Shown piece by piece: positions 12,600 through 25,433 of a stretch of 64,000 bases of DNA (position 1 is the stretch's first letter; each line of letters opens with the position of its first letter). Made by a program: the position numbers and the translations under genes. Below the pieces are notes generated by a model, which was not told the DNA's origin, ran no database searches, and saw only the letters and a program-made list of their open reading frames with translations. The DNA is from Anseranas semipalmata (Eukaryota > Chordata > Aves > Anseriformes > Anseranatidae). The stretch is from contig VXAA01003136.1 of NCBI GenBank assembly GCA_013399115.1, forward strand, positions 247,229 through 311,228, read 5' to 3'.

Positions 12600-15500
12600 A
12601 ATTTTATATTATGGCAAACGTATTGTCCAGGATAATGCAAACAGATCCAGGAGTTCTGGAACTAGCAAGTACAATACACACTTTAGGCTAGTTTAGCTCT
12701 AATAGGGAACAAGCTTCAGCTGAAACTTGTCCTACAAAACAGATATTTTGTAAGTCTCTTTCAGAAAAGTATTCTGAATGTCTGGTAAGTTATCTGCTTT
12801 TCTGATTCAGATAGTCTCTGTTCTTTGTTGGTTGCTTTTTTCCACAAATCTTTCAGAAACTCCGTGTTTGAACTCTTCATTCCTGTCAAATCAGGCTGAA
12901 AGTGACCTACAGGATTAGAAGTTGCTATCGGGGGTGGGATGAGTGTACAAAAAGCCTTGCGTAGCATGATTGTGTAGGACTGACTTCTTTAGGAAACCAG
13001 GGCAAAAGTCATGCCTTTCTTCACTCCATTTGCTTTGAAAACCAAAGAATGCATTTGCCAAAATAGTATCTCCAAACTGCAAGCTACCTACATCCGTAAC
13101 AAATAGTATGGGATACTAGCCAAAAAGTGAAGGAATAAAATTTACTACACAAATGAGACTGTTTTGTGCACGAACATAGCAGGCAGGATGCCAGTTAAAA
13201 TCTTTATTACTGCATAGTCTGATTCAGTACAACTTCTTGCTATGGAGAAAGCAGGTGGAAGCACTCCTGGGTCCACGTGGACTTGAGCTATCCAGAGATG
13301 ACTGAAAGAATATATGGTAAGCCTTATAAAGGGACACAAAAAGAGAATAATAGTCCATTTTCTGTGTTTATGGTGATTAAGTCAAGTCTTTGCACCAAGA
13401 AAGGGATAAGGTAGCCATTTTATGGGGGAGAGGGAACCTTTTTAATGCAAAGGTCAAATGGATTGTACAGAGAAAAGGCGGAACCTCTGTTATTACATGT
13501 TTTTTAGAACAGGATTACACAAATCTCTTTCAGGAATGGCGTAAAAAAAAATGATGGCCTCCTGAGCTCTATTTGAACCATGTTTTCTGTGATTCTTCCA
13601 TAAAGTCCAGGTTGCCTTGTGAAACACAGATATTTAATGAAGCAAATAAGACCTTTGTGCAATAACCTGTTGCAGTCAAGGTTTGTCTAGCCAGATATCG
13701 ACAGAGCTGAAAGTTTGGTTCATGTAAAACAAACATGGTCACGGAAATAAACTGTCCCAAACGAGTCATTCAGCCCTCAATGGAGGGAGAACCTGAGCCT
13801 TTGAAAATAGCCACAATTTGCCAAATAGCAGCAGGACTCGGAAGCACTTGCAGCAACAATATCAGCACAGCTTATAAATGCTAGCACAGTAAACACCACA
13901 TAACACCACTGACTGGCTAAGGGCTGCAGAAACTTTTACCTCACCCGGGCGGCTCCCAAGCAGAAAGAAGTTTCCTGTCCTTTGGCTTCTGTCATGGATC
14001 CTGGAAGGCAATGCCGTGTGAGATGATGAAGTGTTGTCCACATCCTCTCCAAGGTTAGAGAAAGATAAGGTATTATCCAGTAAGGAAGTGAGCTGTTACT
14101 TGTTACAAGCTTGGATGATAGAACGTGACAACTGCTGTTGCATCTAAGGTCCAGATCCCAGAGTCTTACTCATGCATCTAGGCCTTATTTAATATGTCCT
14201 GGAATCAGGTGCTTGTTTAGCCACATAATAATTTCCTGAGATACGGACAGAAAACTCTACCAGCTCAGAAGCTGGTTGTAGTATTGTTCTGCTCAGCAGC
14301 ACTGAACCTAGCAGCAGAATTTGAGCACTGAGTGCTGAATGTGGGTTGTACTGCATTTCACTGCGGTTGTTTCCTTGTCTCTGTGTTGGTGTTACTATAT
14401 GCTTTTCCACTGATTTTAACAGACAGTTACGGATAAATATCTAAACTGAAAGTTTTACACACGTTTTTCTTGAAAAGAAAGCCTTTAAGCAGTATTGTGT
14501 TTTCTTTTTAAAAAAAAATAAAAAATAAAAAAAATCAAAGGTTTTTATCAGGAAAAAAAAAATGAAAAAACAGAAATGGTTAAGGATGTTTTATTACATT
14601 TTCTGTTTTTCTTTCTAGTTAAACAAAAGTTATTGAGGAAAGCCACTAGTTTTGCAGTCAGTACAAGTTCTGGGCTTACAGAAGCATTTTTACTGTGCAG
14701 AAAAACAGTGTAAAGAGTTGCTTATGGTGAAATGCTAACTTGATACATTAAACTTACTGAAACAGAAGATAAAAAAAATCCCAATAAATCCACAAATGGC
14801 AGTGTTTGCAGTCTGCCTTGAACTCACCAAGTATGACGAACAGTGACACTGCTGTCTTAATACATTGCTGACAGAGCTGCTGTACTCATTAACCTTTGAT
14901 GAAACAAGATGTCACTTTGCTCACATCAAATGCTCCTTGATGCCAGTGCTCAGAGACTGTTTTTGTTGCTGATGCAGACATCAGCTATTCCTGAAAACAT
15001 TCTCTCTCTGTTCCAGTGTTTTACTGCCCACGAGGATTTATAGGTGCTGATCATTATAAATCTGCAAATGGATTCTGAAGCTGTGTGTTTAATTTCTGGA
15101 GCTTTTAATTATTTAATTTCATTTAAAAAATATTTACTTTAAAGTGTAGTTTAAGTGTATCTAAGCACCTGAATATGTTAAATTCTTGACATGCTACAGG
15201 ATACTACCACAAACTCAAAGGTGTGTTTGAGGGATCTCATCTTTTTTGAGGCTACTGGAACTATTAAGGAAATATTTGTGTAATTTTAATTGCTACATAG
15301 TGGAAGCACGTTGTAGTGGGAAGACAGGCATTATGTAATGGAGTATTTTGAACAAGTTCTTAACTAAGTTGAGGTGTACCCTATGTTAGAACCGAGGTCT
15401 TCTAATTCCTGATCTGTTCTCCAGCCATTTATCTGCATTGACTTCTATTATCAATATTAGGAGCAGATCTCACTATTATATGTATACTAAATATCATGAT

Positions 15501-16943
15501 ATCCTGACCAACCATCTATTATCTCGGAATAATTTATGCCAAGAAGTATTCTTTTTGTTTAGTCGTTACTTTGCATGATAAGTCCATTCATTCTGCTATG
15601 AGATAAATGAAGGGGAAGCAGAGAAGGAGAAGGAAGAATTTTAGTTTCCTAGCACAGTATATAAATTTTCAGTACTGGAGCACCAGATCAGAAAACTTAG
15701 TTTCGTGTTCTTATAGTTCCTTTTGTGTTTGTTATTTAGTGAATAGGAATGTATTTGCAGATGACCTACAATGACATTTTTTGCAGTCCTCAGTTCCCCT
15801 TGTGTTAAGGGGTCTTTGCAGTTTTTACTTTTGATTTGATTTTTTTTTTTTTTTTTGCACAAGTGAGATTGCAATCATTAGAGCTGTCATGCAATAGTAA
15901 AACTATGGGAGGTGGTTGAAGATAAAAGCAGGGTTTCTTCTAATTTGCATCTGTGCAGACGAGGAGTGTCTGATCAGAGACTGGTGCTGGAATTTCAGCT
16001 AAAGGCCACGTCATTCCTCGAGTGGTGCTGAGCTTCCAAAGCTTTGTGGAATAAAATAGCTCTAGAAGAGGTGGTCTTTAAGAAAAAGGTTTGAAGGAAG
16101 GAAAAAAAAAATCACTTTGAAACAGCATGTTGTTTAAGGCATAGGAACGGTTTCAGACTCTTGCAGTGAGAGGAGGAGGTGACATAGGTAAATGTTAAAG
16201 AAAGTGCCATTAGATGAGATGCAGGCAGAAGTATTTTCATGGGGATGTAGGAAATACTATTAGTTTGCTTAACACTGAAGTGCATCTGTCCCTTATTGAG
16301 TGATGAAAGCCTGGGAGATTGACCAACCACACAAGACCAGCTTTACAGGATGAGCATGTGAAATTCATGGAATAGCTAACTTACATGAAATATGACCGCG
16401 CCACTAAACAGCAACACAATGGAAAGTGCATCTGAGAACGCTCATGGAATACGATCAAGCATAGCTGATGCAGAGTCCTTGAAAGGTGGTAGTAAATACA
16501 CTCATTTAAAGACTTTCACCTGTTGCTTTAAATCATTCATACCCCACGGCATGTCTGCCAGCACTATGACCCCTGGCGCAGAGCGAGGAACATCAAAGAA
16601 ATAAGTGAGCAGATCAGGTCTCAGGTAGGCGTTGCTCCCTTGTTGTGGATAAAAGAAATGTCAGTAAGTTATAAAACAGGTGGAATCAGGATATTGTAAC
16701 TCTGACATGAGTAACACAACTCATATGTCCCAAATATTAATAGGACGGTACTATCTGTTCATACAGAATCATATAATGTTTTTTGTTCTGTTATCTCAAA
16801 TATGAAAATGTGGGCTACCTCATGCTAGCTTACTCAGTAAAAATTCCTCATGATTTCATTTTTTTAGACTTTTCAAGACAAGAAGAATTTACAATCTGAT
16901 ACTACTACGTGTAATCACAAATGAAAAGTTTAGTTTTTATGAA

Positions 16944-16976
<33 letters not shown>

Positions 16977-19900
16977 AGATGCTCCGTTGTGCCTTGTAAC
17001 ATCTCTGCTCTGCAGCCAGGCTGCTTACAGTTAAGTATTTACTGTCGGGCACTGTTTTCTGCTGAAATAGCTACTTTTTCTGGAAATATAGACATGTTAC
17101 TTCCCTTCTTTAAGCGTTCTTCATTTGCTTTTAGGTACAACACGTACAGACTGATTTTAGAACAGTAGAAGTTGCTCCCTGGAAATGAACTGTAGTTAAA
17201 ATGGAAGACAAGCATATTAGCAATCAGAGCCAACAAGTCTGCAAATATACGCTTTGGGTATCTAATATCAGTCCAATTTCAATAGCGTTCATTTGACTGC
17301 GTGCTGCATAATCCATCATTATTGAACCAGAAAAGGCTGTTCATCACTTCTAATCACTGCATCCTAACACCAAAATACTCCTTGAAAAAGAATAAAAGCA
17401 CTCTCACAAATTTCATTTCAGAGGAAACAATTGGTAGGATATTTTTCTGAACTAAGGGAAATTCTAAGACTTAAACAGATTATTTGTATTGCTGACAACA
17501 ATGGTCTGATGCTGAACTCAGACCTTTCAACATAGTGTTAGATGTTTCTGACTTCAGAAAATATTCTGTCATCCTTACACCATGCCTAAAGAAATCTGTA
17601 TTTGACAATAGTAATTCTGATTGCAAAACCAGAATCCTACCTGAGCCCACACTATAACAGCTATCTTCTACATATTTTAACCCTGTCTGCATCACTTATA
17701 CTGACAAAACCCCTGTTGCCTTCATTTGAACCTTTAATTACATCAGTGTCCTCAAGGTTACAACTCTGTTGAGTGGGGATTGCAGTGGTTTTTAGTATTT
17801 CAGTTGTGGTTTTCTTTTTCTTTTTCTTTTTTTTTTTTTTTGAGGTTAACTTTGGTTGTTTAAATTTTTTTTGGAAAAGCATTTTAAGAAAAATAAATAA
17901 ATAAATTTGCACTTTCCTCCAAGTGTCCAGAACCTGACTGTCTAAGCTGTTTTGAAAAGTGATTTCAGTGACTCAGAAATGCTTTCTCTAGTGTTCCTAT
18001 GTACTTTCTCCTGAGCTTTGTGACCCTGTCTATACCACAGGAGTTCAGATTTCATAGTGGCCTTTAGCACAGTGTGCCTCTAAGATAAACAGCATTCTAA
18101 TAGTTGCACTGCAGTGACGAAGCTGAATGAATGCCAGTGGCAAGTGGGCCTTGCGGAGGCATGGTGGTCTGTGCTGGGGAGAGTGCAAGGGTATTTTCTA
18201 GCAGCTGAAACATACATCATGCTCATATTCAGCTCCGAAGAGTCAATTACTGTAATTATCACTTACTTAGGTCACTGTGGCCAGATACTCATCTGATGTG
18301 AAGTGAGAATATTTTCTGTAAAGTTAGAAGCAAAAAATAAAAAATCTTTCTGAATTTCCACCACTACCCAGCAATCCAAATTAAGGCCTCATATCACTCC
18401 TTTGGAAGATGTCGTTCTGTAGCAGAGGAGGTGACATCTTTTTTCACACTTCAGAACATTTACTATTTTCAATCAGCATGATTTTGGTCTTTCCCAGGCT
18501 CATGTGAGTCAAGAGATCTTCCTCCCAAAGTGAATTTCTGTTACCCATCTTATTCTTAGCCTGGCTGGTCATAAAGAAGTCTTCACATTAAGTAATGGTG
18601 TAGAAGAGTGTTCAGTGATCTCTCTCAGTGAATGCTGTAGGCACTGTTCCAATAGACCTCTGGTAGACCTCTGCGTATTAAGTTTGAAAGTTTACTCTGC
18701 TGTCCTAACAAAGGGTAATGTGATTTTGAAATAAACATGATGTTCAATATAATAAGTTACCTCTACTATTTTTTCCATGTTAACAGTAAGGTGTACTTTG
18801 TCAATGGTCCTTTCTCGTACTTCAGCCACTGCTGCTATACCCATCAAAGAGGATGGGAGGAATGGAGTTATACAAGCACGTAGGTGTAAGGGAGAGTGGA
18901 GAAATCTGGTGGCTAAAATGTGGTCAGCTCTAAACTAGAGGTTTCCTTGATGTAAGCCCAACATAGGCTCCTTCCAAAACTTAGAGTGTCTGGGTATAGG
19001 CAACAGATGTTTGAAATGAGTCAGTTGTGACATTGGGGCACAAGTTTCAAACCCACACTCAGGTCTGAGGGTGCTGAATTGGACCTATTTCTATGCTGTA
19101 GACAGAGTTCTTGTAAGATCTGGAAGCTGAGAGTTTTGTCTACCACCAAAACAATGTTTGAAATGCCATCTTAGAATTTTTCCTGTCTTTTCACATCACT
19201 GCTTGTTGCCATTGATACTGGCTTGGAAAAGGAGACACTCTCCTATAACAATCATGGAAATGCCACAGCTTCCAGACATCACCAGGGCAACCTTTCTTCC
19301 TGCCATGCTCTGCACATTTTTGCAACTTCTTCTCTTGTAGCATAGGCAAGTTTCATGGCTTAGTGGGTTGGTGGCTGCAGGCTCAAACTCTTGGCATTAA
19401 CATTGGGTTTAATTACTTTCTAATAAGGTGCGATCCTGGCTCACAGAGATTTTTCCTGGTCTCACCAACATGGCTTGGATTTCACCCTTTGACCACTGGT
19501 GACTTTGTGCAACAAAAGAATGTGTCCTGCCAAATTGTGAACTTTTGTTTTAGTTGCTGTTGTCCTATTTAGCACCATATGCTAACTTAGTGTCTGGCAG
19601 CAGTCCTCAGATCCTATCCACCTCCTGGACTTGGCTTCAACAGTCCTATAACTAATAAGCAATGCATTATTTTATTTACTGACTAGCTTAATCTCTAACC
19701 ATACTGCACTATGTTACTGGACACTTTCATTTGTTGTAGGAACTTAATATTTTATTTTGGAAACTTGGCTTGTGGCAATCTAACCACAAGGGCTAGGAAT
19801 AGCAATAGCAGCATATGTGCACTTCAGAGAATGGTTTGACAAAGTTGCAACAAATCACAGAAATTCTGCATATCATGTACAAAAGAGGGGAAGGAAAAAG

Positions 19901-22690
19901 AGGGGAATTATTTTTAAGGCTATAGTTGGTTGTCCCTGTGTATCTCAAAGATACCATTACCAGATATTTTAAGTAGCTAGTGCGTGGAACCTTGCTTTCC
20001 TGTTTTTTTTTTTCGTTGTTGTAGTGGTGGTGGTGGTTTGTTTGTTGTTTGTTTTAGAGACAGATATTTCTCAGGATTTTTAATTTTCTTTGAAAATTTC
20101 TGAAGAATATATTTTCCCTCTTTGATGATGAATTATCAAAGGCTCTTGACCTAAAGGTTATAACTTTGTTCATGGGTACAAAGAAAAGTTGACAACTCAA
20201 GTAAATAGTCTCATTGGCTTTTATTGCTAACAGTAATCGTGTGCAGAGTCTTCAGCACTGGCTCTCAGTTAAACCTAAAATTCAGCAAAAGTATCCACTG
20301 AAGTCAACTGGAAAATTTTCCAGAGTAGGGAGTGAATATAAAATCGAGGAAAGTCTTGAGGACCAGGCCCACATTAAATAGTTCTACTCCCTGAATACAA
20401 ACAGCTGAAGGTTTCTGGATAAGCCAAGACAAATACCTTTCTTCTGAATTTTTTTTCTTCATTGGCAAAATCTAAGTTTTAGCCATTCATGAGATAAATA
20501 CCACTAAGGCAGCATGGAAATGAAGTGTATCTGAAAATGATATGTGACTTCAGACTATAGTTGGTACAGTCTGTTTCTCTTTATAACATGTATTTAGTTC
20601 ATATCTAGTCCCATGTGCTGCTCAGCTTGTTCCAGTTTTATTATTATTATTATTTATTATTACTTGTAATATATAGGGACAATCAAGGTACTATGTTCTT
20701 TCCATAAAGTTTTTTTTCATAGCATAAGGCTGGAATGGAACTAATATCAGAGGGAAAGTGGGCTTCTCAAATGCCAAAAAGGAAAAGCATACAAAGTTAA
20801 AACTCAAAGTTTAATGTTCAAAAACCAAATAACTTTCTCTAATTTTAGATACCCGGGACTAGTTTTCAAAATCAGATTTTTCCTTATAATTAAAAAAAAA
20901 AAAAAAATAGAGGAAGCATAGACTCCACAGATGTCCTTTTAATGCCCTCTTTTACTACCGTACTGTGATGGACTTCTTCTTCTCTGGTCTCTTTACTCCT
21001 ACTGACAAGTAATCCTAGCCTGCTAATCCTGACCCTTAAACTCTGCAACATTATAATTAACTTTGTGTCTCATGACTCTGATTTTTGTGCATTAAATGCA
21101 TGCCTTGTTATCCACTCAGTACAGCATAAGACACCAGTTTGACAAAGAACAAAATCTGGTGCTTGGGAGAGAGCTTTATTTGTCCATAAGACAAATAAAC
21201 CCTATTTCCAGGACTTAAGTGACATTAAAGGTTTTGTTTATACTGAGAAACTTAAGCTGTTCAAATGCTTAAAAAAAATACTTTCCAACTAAATTCAGAA
21301 TTGCATTAAATCTTGACTGATTTAGGTTGTAAGGATTTTTCTCTGGTTTAACTTAATGGATTTAAAAAAAAAAAAAGAAAATCACCTAAACCGTTTTAGT
21401 TTTTATCTCAGGATGTGAGTCAGCTGGCACATAGTCATCACATGAGCCATTTGTAAGGTGATGATTTTCAACAGAAAAATGATGCGCCTGTTTACCAAAC
21501 AAAAAAAATTTGAAATCAGTAATGCTACTTTCAAGATAGAAGCCGAATAACTCATGGGATAAAGGAACTTTCTTAAACACAGAATTGAATTTATCATGTT
21601 TAGCAGTGGAATTACTTAAGGATTCAAAATTAAAACGTCTGACAAGCTGAGCAGAGAGGGCAGGATCTTAAAGCATGCATTTCAAAAACAGTTTTTTTCC
21701 AAATAAGTCAGCTTATTGTTGTTTTTCCAGGTTTTGATGACAAACAAGATTCAGATATTTAGTATCTTGTTTCCATAGGAAATAACGTGTTATCTTTAGA
21801 ACAGCAGATGTCACTTTTTCAGATGAGAAAGGTGCAGTTTAATTCGCTTTTGCTAAACAGACTTTTGGCTTTATTGGCGGGTTGTCAGGAAAATTAAGTG
21901 AAAACGACAGTGTGTTGCCAAAGTGCAAGAGACTTCAAAAACATCTCCACCAGATATCTGTGTTTCAGACCATTAGTCTGGAAGTTTTTCTTTTTCCTTG
22001 ATTTTGGTTAAAGTAAAAAGGAAAGAACAGGGCATAAAATTTAGAAGAACTCAGCTCACTCACTGCTGAAATCGTAGGAAAAGGTGACCATATACATTTA
22101 TTGCAAAATCCTGACCTGTCTTGTCAAATGTGCCCCTACTTAAGGGGTCAAAAAGAAAGAGGTGCCTCTTGAAAAACCTCGATCCAACTGTGGATGCTGA
22201 AAATTGTAGACAGTGACAACCCTAAGAGTTTGCTGGGCAGGTGGCCCCCTGAAAAACAATTTTTCATTTAATTTCCAGAATGTCCAAATACAGCCAGAAA
22301 GGGTGGCCAAAGGTAAGGGAAGATTTCTGTGGGCTTGCAGAAGTGGCAAGTAGCCATCAGAGGACAGCAGGGCCTGCTGATCTGGATGTTGGGCTAAGCC
22401 TATGTCTCTTTGAAAACAGAGGTATTACTTTTTTTTTTTTTTTTTTTGTGATAAAAGCAAGAATTCTGGAAAAGCTGCAGGCATGAAACAGTGTAAAGCA
22501 ATAATATGAGCCCTGGGGTGGGAGATGGCAAGAGGCCACCTAACTCCGAGTATGCAAAAGAGGAGAGCTGTACAAAAGCAAAGTGTTGAATGATGCAGGG
22601 TGCAGCTAGAGGTGGCCACCATGGCAAGGAAGGAGCTGCCTGAATGTCTGTCAGCGGGATCATTAGCTCGTAGATCCACAGTCTGCTTAG
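12600..22690. other. Non-coding stretch, no gene seen
   Basis: Ten kilobases without a supported gene. Simple sequence includes an A-rich block (about 14510-14570), a T run of about 30 (16946-16975), T runs at 15840-15856 and 17819-17841, a GGT-rich patch near 20022-20040, and TTA repeats at 20638-20664. Two tiny splice-flanked segments (12765-12784 and 16625-16663) were examined and rejected. Confidence 0.55.
20638..20664. repeat. (TTA)n microsatellite
   Basis: Tandem TTA/ATT units with one interruption. A simple repeat with no evident function. Confidence 0.85.
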
Positions 22691-22839
22691 GCAAATCCAG
22701 GGCTTGAATTGAAGGGAAATTGCCTTGCTAAAATGTTAAAACAAAGAAACCAGTTGAATGCCCGTAGGACAAAAGAAGGGAAGTTCTTCTTTTTGCTGTC
22801 CTCCGGTGGTGAATTTTCTTGCTCCTTCTCATTCTTCTC

Positions 22840-23170
22840 CTTCAGGGCTCCTAATTGTGGCCACCTGTCCTTGATGAAAAATGCCCAGTGGAAGGCAAAG
22901 AGCTGCGGGAGAGGAAATGTCTCCATGCAGTCCTGGCTCCAGAGGGCACAGCTCCCCTCTCCCAGCCACCTGAAGTCCTTGCTGTTTCGCTGACCTCGCC
23001 AGTGAAGCTCCTGAGCAGCACTGGCGTGTGGAAGCAGAGCCTGCGGGAGCCCGGTGGCTCCACCACTCAAGCCCCAGAGCTGGGCCAAGCTCTCGGGCTG
23101 CGCTGGGCCCGTGCTTCAGCTCCAGCTGCGGGCGCAGGAAGTTCAGGGCGAGCTTCCCTGTGGGAAGGCT
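22840..23170. other. Small GC/CpG-rich patch
   Basis: Base composition changes abruptly here. Between about 22985 and 23165 I count roughly eleven CpG dinucleotides in clearly GC-rich sequence, against very few in the flanks. A strong pyrimidine-rich acceptor ('cattcttctccttcag') ends at about 22845. Open frames run on both strands (plus 22855-23346, minus 22687-23088), but high GC depletes stop codons and none shows a recognisable domain. A 'ccagagggcac' word near 22930 resembles part of a CTCF site. It could be a minor CpG island, a regulatory element or the remains of an exon. Confidence 0.4.
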
Positions 23171-23789
23171 GTAGAACAGGGCACAGGTTTTTAGGATATT
23201 TGGTGAGATGTGGCTATCCCAAGCCAGTAGACTCTCATGGAGAGAGGGGAAAAAAAAAAATTGTCTCCTGCTTGCTTATATCTCTGTGGCTAAGATCTCA
23301 TAAGATGAATGCTTCAGACAGTTGTTTCTTCTCAAAAGGAAGGTGAACGCCCATGAGCTAGCTTCTTTAATTTAAACTGATGTTGGTCTAAAAGAACTGA
23401 CACTTGTAAGCATGATTACTACTTAAAACTGCTGTCATTTAGCCAGGAAACAAAGCACGTAACAGCCACTTAGTTCTTGGCAAAAACAACGCTCTGTGTT
23501 TTTGGTTTGTTTGCTTTTTTCCTTTTAACTGTAACCTTATTTAAAATAAAAATAGTGCATATGGTAGTGATATACTGTAATTCTTTTGGAAATTTCGAGA
23601 ACAAATACCAGCTCTGCTAAATTCTGTTTCAGGAGCAATGTGAGCAGAGTAAAGGAGAATGTAGAAGAAAAATTTTGTCTGATATAAAGCCTGTCTAAAA
23701 TGGAAAAAAAAGGGGGGGGGGGGAAGGGGAGGATAATTAGCCATTTTTTGTGTTTGTATGAAATCACAAGAAGACTGGTATTACTTTTT

Positions 23790-24222
23790 ATCTTTTGCCA
23801 TTGCAGGCATTTGCCAAAATGCTGGAGGTGTAATATAATCCCCCATAATTACATGTTTTGAGATAGAGCATTCCTGGGCTGTTTATATGGATTAAAACTG
23901 ACTTAGAATGCTACAAGGCATTCCAGCCATAATGGTAAACTAATTAGCAATTAATACTGTGCTATGGTTTAAGAGTCATTTTTGTGTTATACTTTGCCAT
24001 TAAAATACAAATATTCAAGTAAGCTAGGAATGATTTTATAGTTTTATCTCATTATTGTGATAAATTCTTTGTTCCTTTACAAATGGAAGAAAAGTCTCAT
24101 GGAATGGCAATTAGAGAAAACAGAATAGTGTTGGGACAAGCACTGCATATCCTTGCTAATTTTACATAATTCATTACTTATTTGCAGACTTGCATTAGTC
24201 TGTGACAATAATTGGGGGGAAA
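23790..24222. promoter_or_regulatory. AT-rich conserved-element-like stretch with TAATTA motifs
   Basis: About 430 bp dense in homeodomain-type words: 'ataattacat' (about 23846), 'taattagcaattaat' (23941-23955), 'tacataattcatta' (about 24164) and 'acaataattgg' (about 24204). It contains no long homopolymer until the A run after 24219 and no recognisable repeat. The texture (long single-copy AT-rich sequence with clustered palindromic TAAT words) is typical of developmental enhancers in gene deserts. Conservation cannot be tested here. Confidence 0.3.
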
Positions 24223-24784
24223 AAAAAAAAAAAGAAGAATCAGGTCTTTATTCAGATTTTAACTGCCGCTATAAAAATTCTGTATGAATGAAAACCAATA
24301 ATTTGTTTCACCTCTCTGTTCAGGTGTTGGAATCCCAGAATGGCTAAACAGCATAAAACAATACTTATAGATTTATCCTTATATAGATCTATTCTGGCAC
24401 ACTTTTTTTTCTAATGATAGGTTAATATGTTTCATTTCCATCAGCTGCCAAGTATGAGTACTTCTCTGAACTGCATCCAAACTGAATACGTCTAAACTAA
24501 GATATAAGGCTACTTTTTTTCCATTTACTTCAGTAGGGTTTGGATCAGGTCCCTATTGAATCTTCAAAGTCAAATTGGAAATCTTGTGTAATCATACCTT
24601 CTTATGCTTCTTGAGCTGATTCCAGCCCTTGAGCTGGTATATGTAAAGATTTCTGATATTATTCAACACAAAGTCAGCCTGATGTGATTCTCTGAGTTTG
24701 TTAAGGTGTCCAAGTAAGTTGTTGTTGATTTCTGAGAATCTAGAGAATGAAATCTAATGCTGTTTTCACTGTGTTTTTTCCCCT

Positions 24785-24852
24785 CTCCCCCCCCCCNNNN
24801 NNNNNNNNNNNNNNNNNNNNNNNNNNNNNNNNNNNNNNNNNNNNNNNNNNNN
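24785..24852. other. Assembly gap beside a poly-C run
   Basis: A C-rich run (24785-24796, with one T in the preceding block) leads directly into 56 Ns (24797-24852), and pyrimidine-rich sequence resumes afterwards. The gap is probably an unsequenced homopolymer. Open frames that cross it are meaningless. Confidence 0.97.
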
Positions 24853-25370
24853 TTCTCTCTTTTTCTTTTTGGGGTTTTATTCCTTTTGTTTAATGAAGTT
24901 ACCATTCTTTGGTGGCATAGTCAAATGACAGAAAAAATCAAGTTTATGGGCATGTATGGTAACTGTCTGACTCTCAGTACTGACACTCATTGCACATCCA
25001 GTTTTATTAGCAAAGGTTGTCCAACAGGTAGGAAGGAAGGCAAGAGTTTTGAAATAAAGCCTTTAGAAATATGTTTTCCCCATGCTCTGTTTGCAAATAT
25101 GACTTGGAAGACTGGAAGAAACAGATAAAAGAGAAAATTCATTCCAAACCCTGGCTGTCAGCTTAAGTTACAAGTGCCTGTCTGTAAAATATTGTTGGTT
25201 AAAGTGCTTAAGAGTTCAAACAGAAAACTTACATAGAAAGTATCTTTTGCAATAGTGCCCTCCTGCTGAACAAAAAGGGTTCTTGTCAGATAACAATTCT
25301 GTCCTTTTAACTTTAGCTTGATGTTTTCTTTGGTGGTGGTGGTTTTAGTTTTGGTTTTGTTTTTAACACC

Positions 25371-25433
25371 ATGGCTGGAGTCCCCACATGCCAGCCCAAC
25401 CCTCCATGGTTCCCAGAAGGACTTCCTCACAAG
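25371..25433 (+). other. ATG-plus-donor segment, possible first coding exon
   Basis: An ATG in good initiation context (AACACCATGG) opens a 21-codon frame (M-A-G-V-P-T-C-Q-P and so on to L-P-H-K). The frame ends exactly at a near-consensus donor, CACAAG|GTAAGT, in phase 0. There is no obvious CpG island or TATA-like promoter just upstream; the preceding 60 bp is a T/G-rich tract. No signal peptide or domain is visible. It may be a real 5' coding exon whose partners I cannot see, or a chance combination. Confidence 0.2.

Noticed and set aside
12765..12784. 20-bp microexon-like segment between TTTCAG and GTAAGT
   Set aside because: Both sites are good, but 20 bp can be open in several frames by chance and no host gene is visible.
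16625..16663. 39-bp plus-strand segment between TCTCAG and GTAAGT
   Set aside because: Splice words and an open frame are present, but the pyrimidine tract is poor and there are no partners; it shows the chance background of such segments.
22687..23346. Overlapping open frames of 133 and 163 codons on opposite strands
   Set aside because: Both lie in a GC-rich patch where stop codons are scarce; neither shows a protein family signature.
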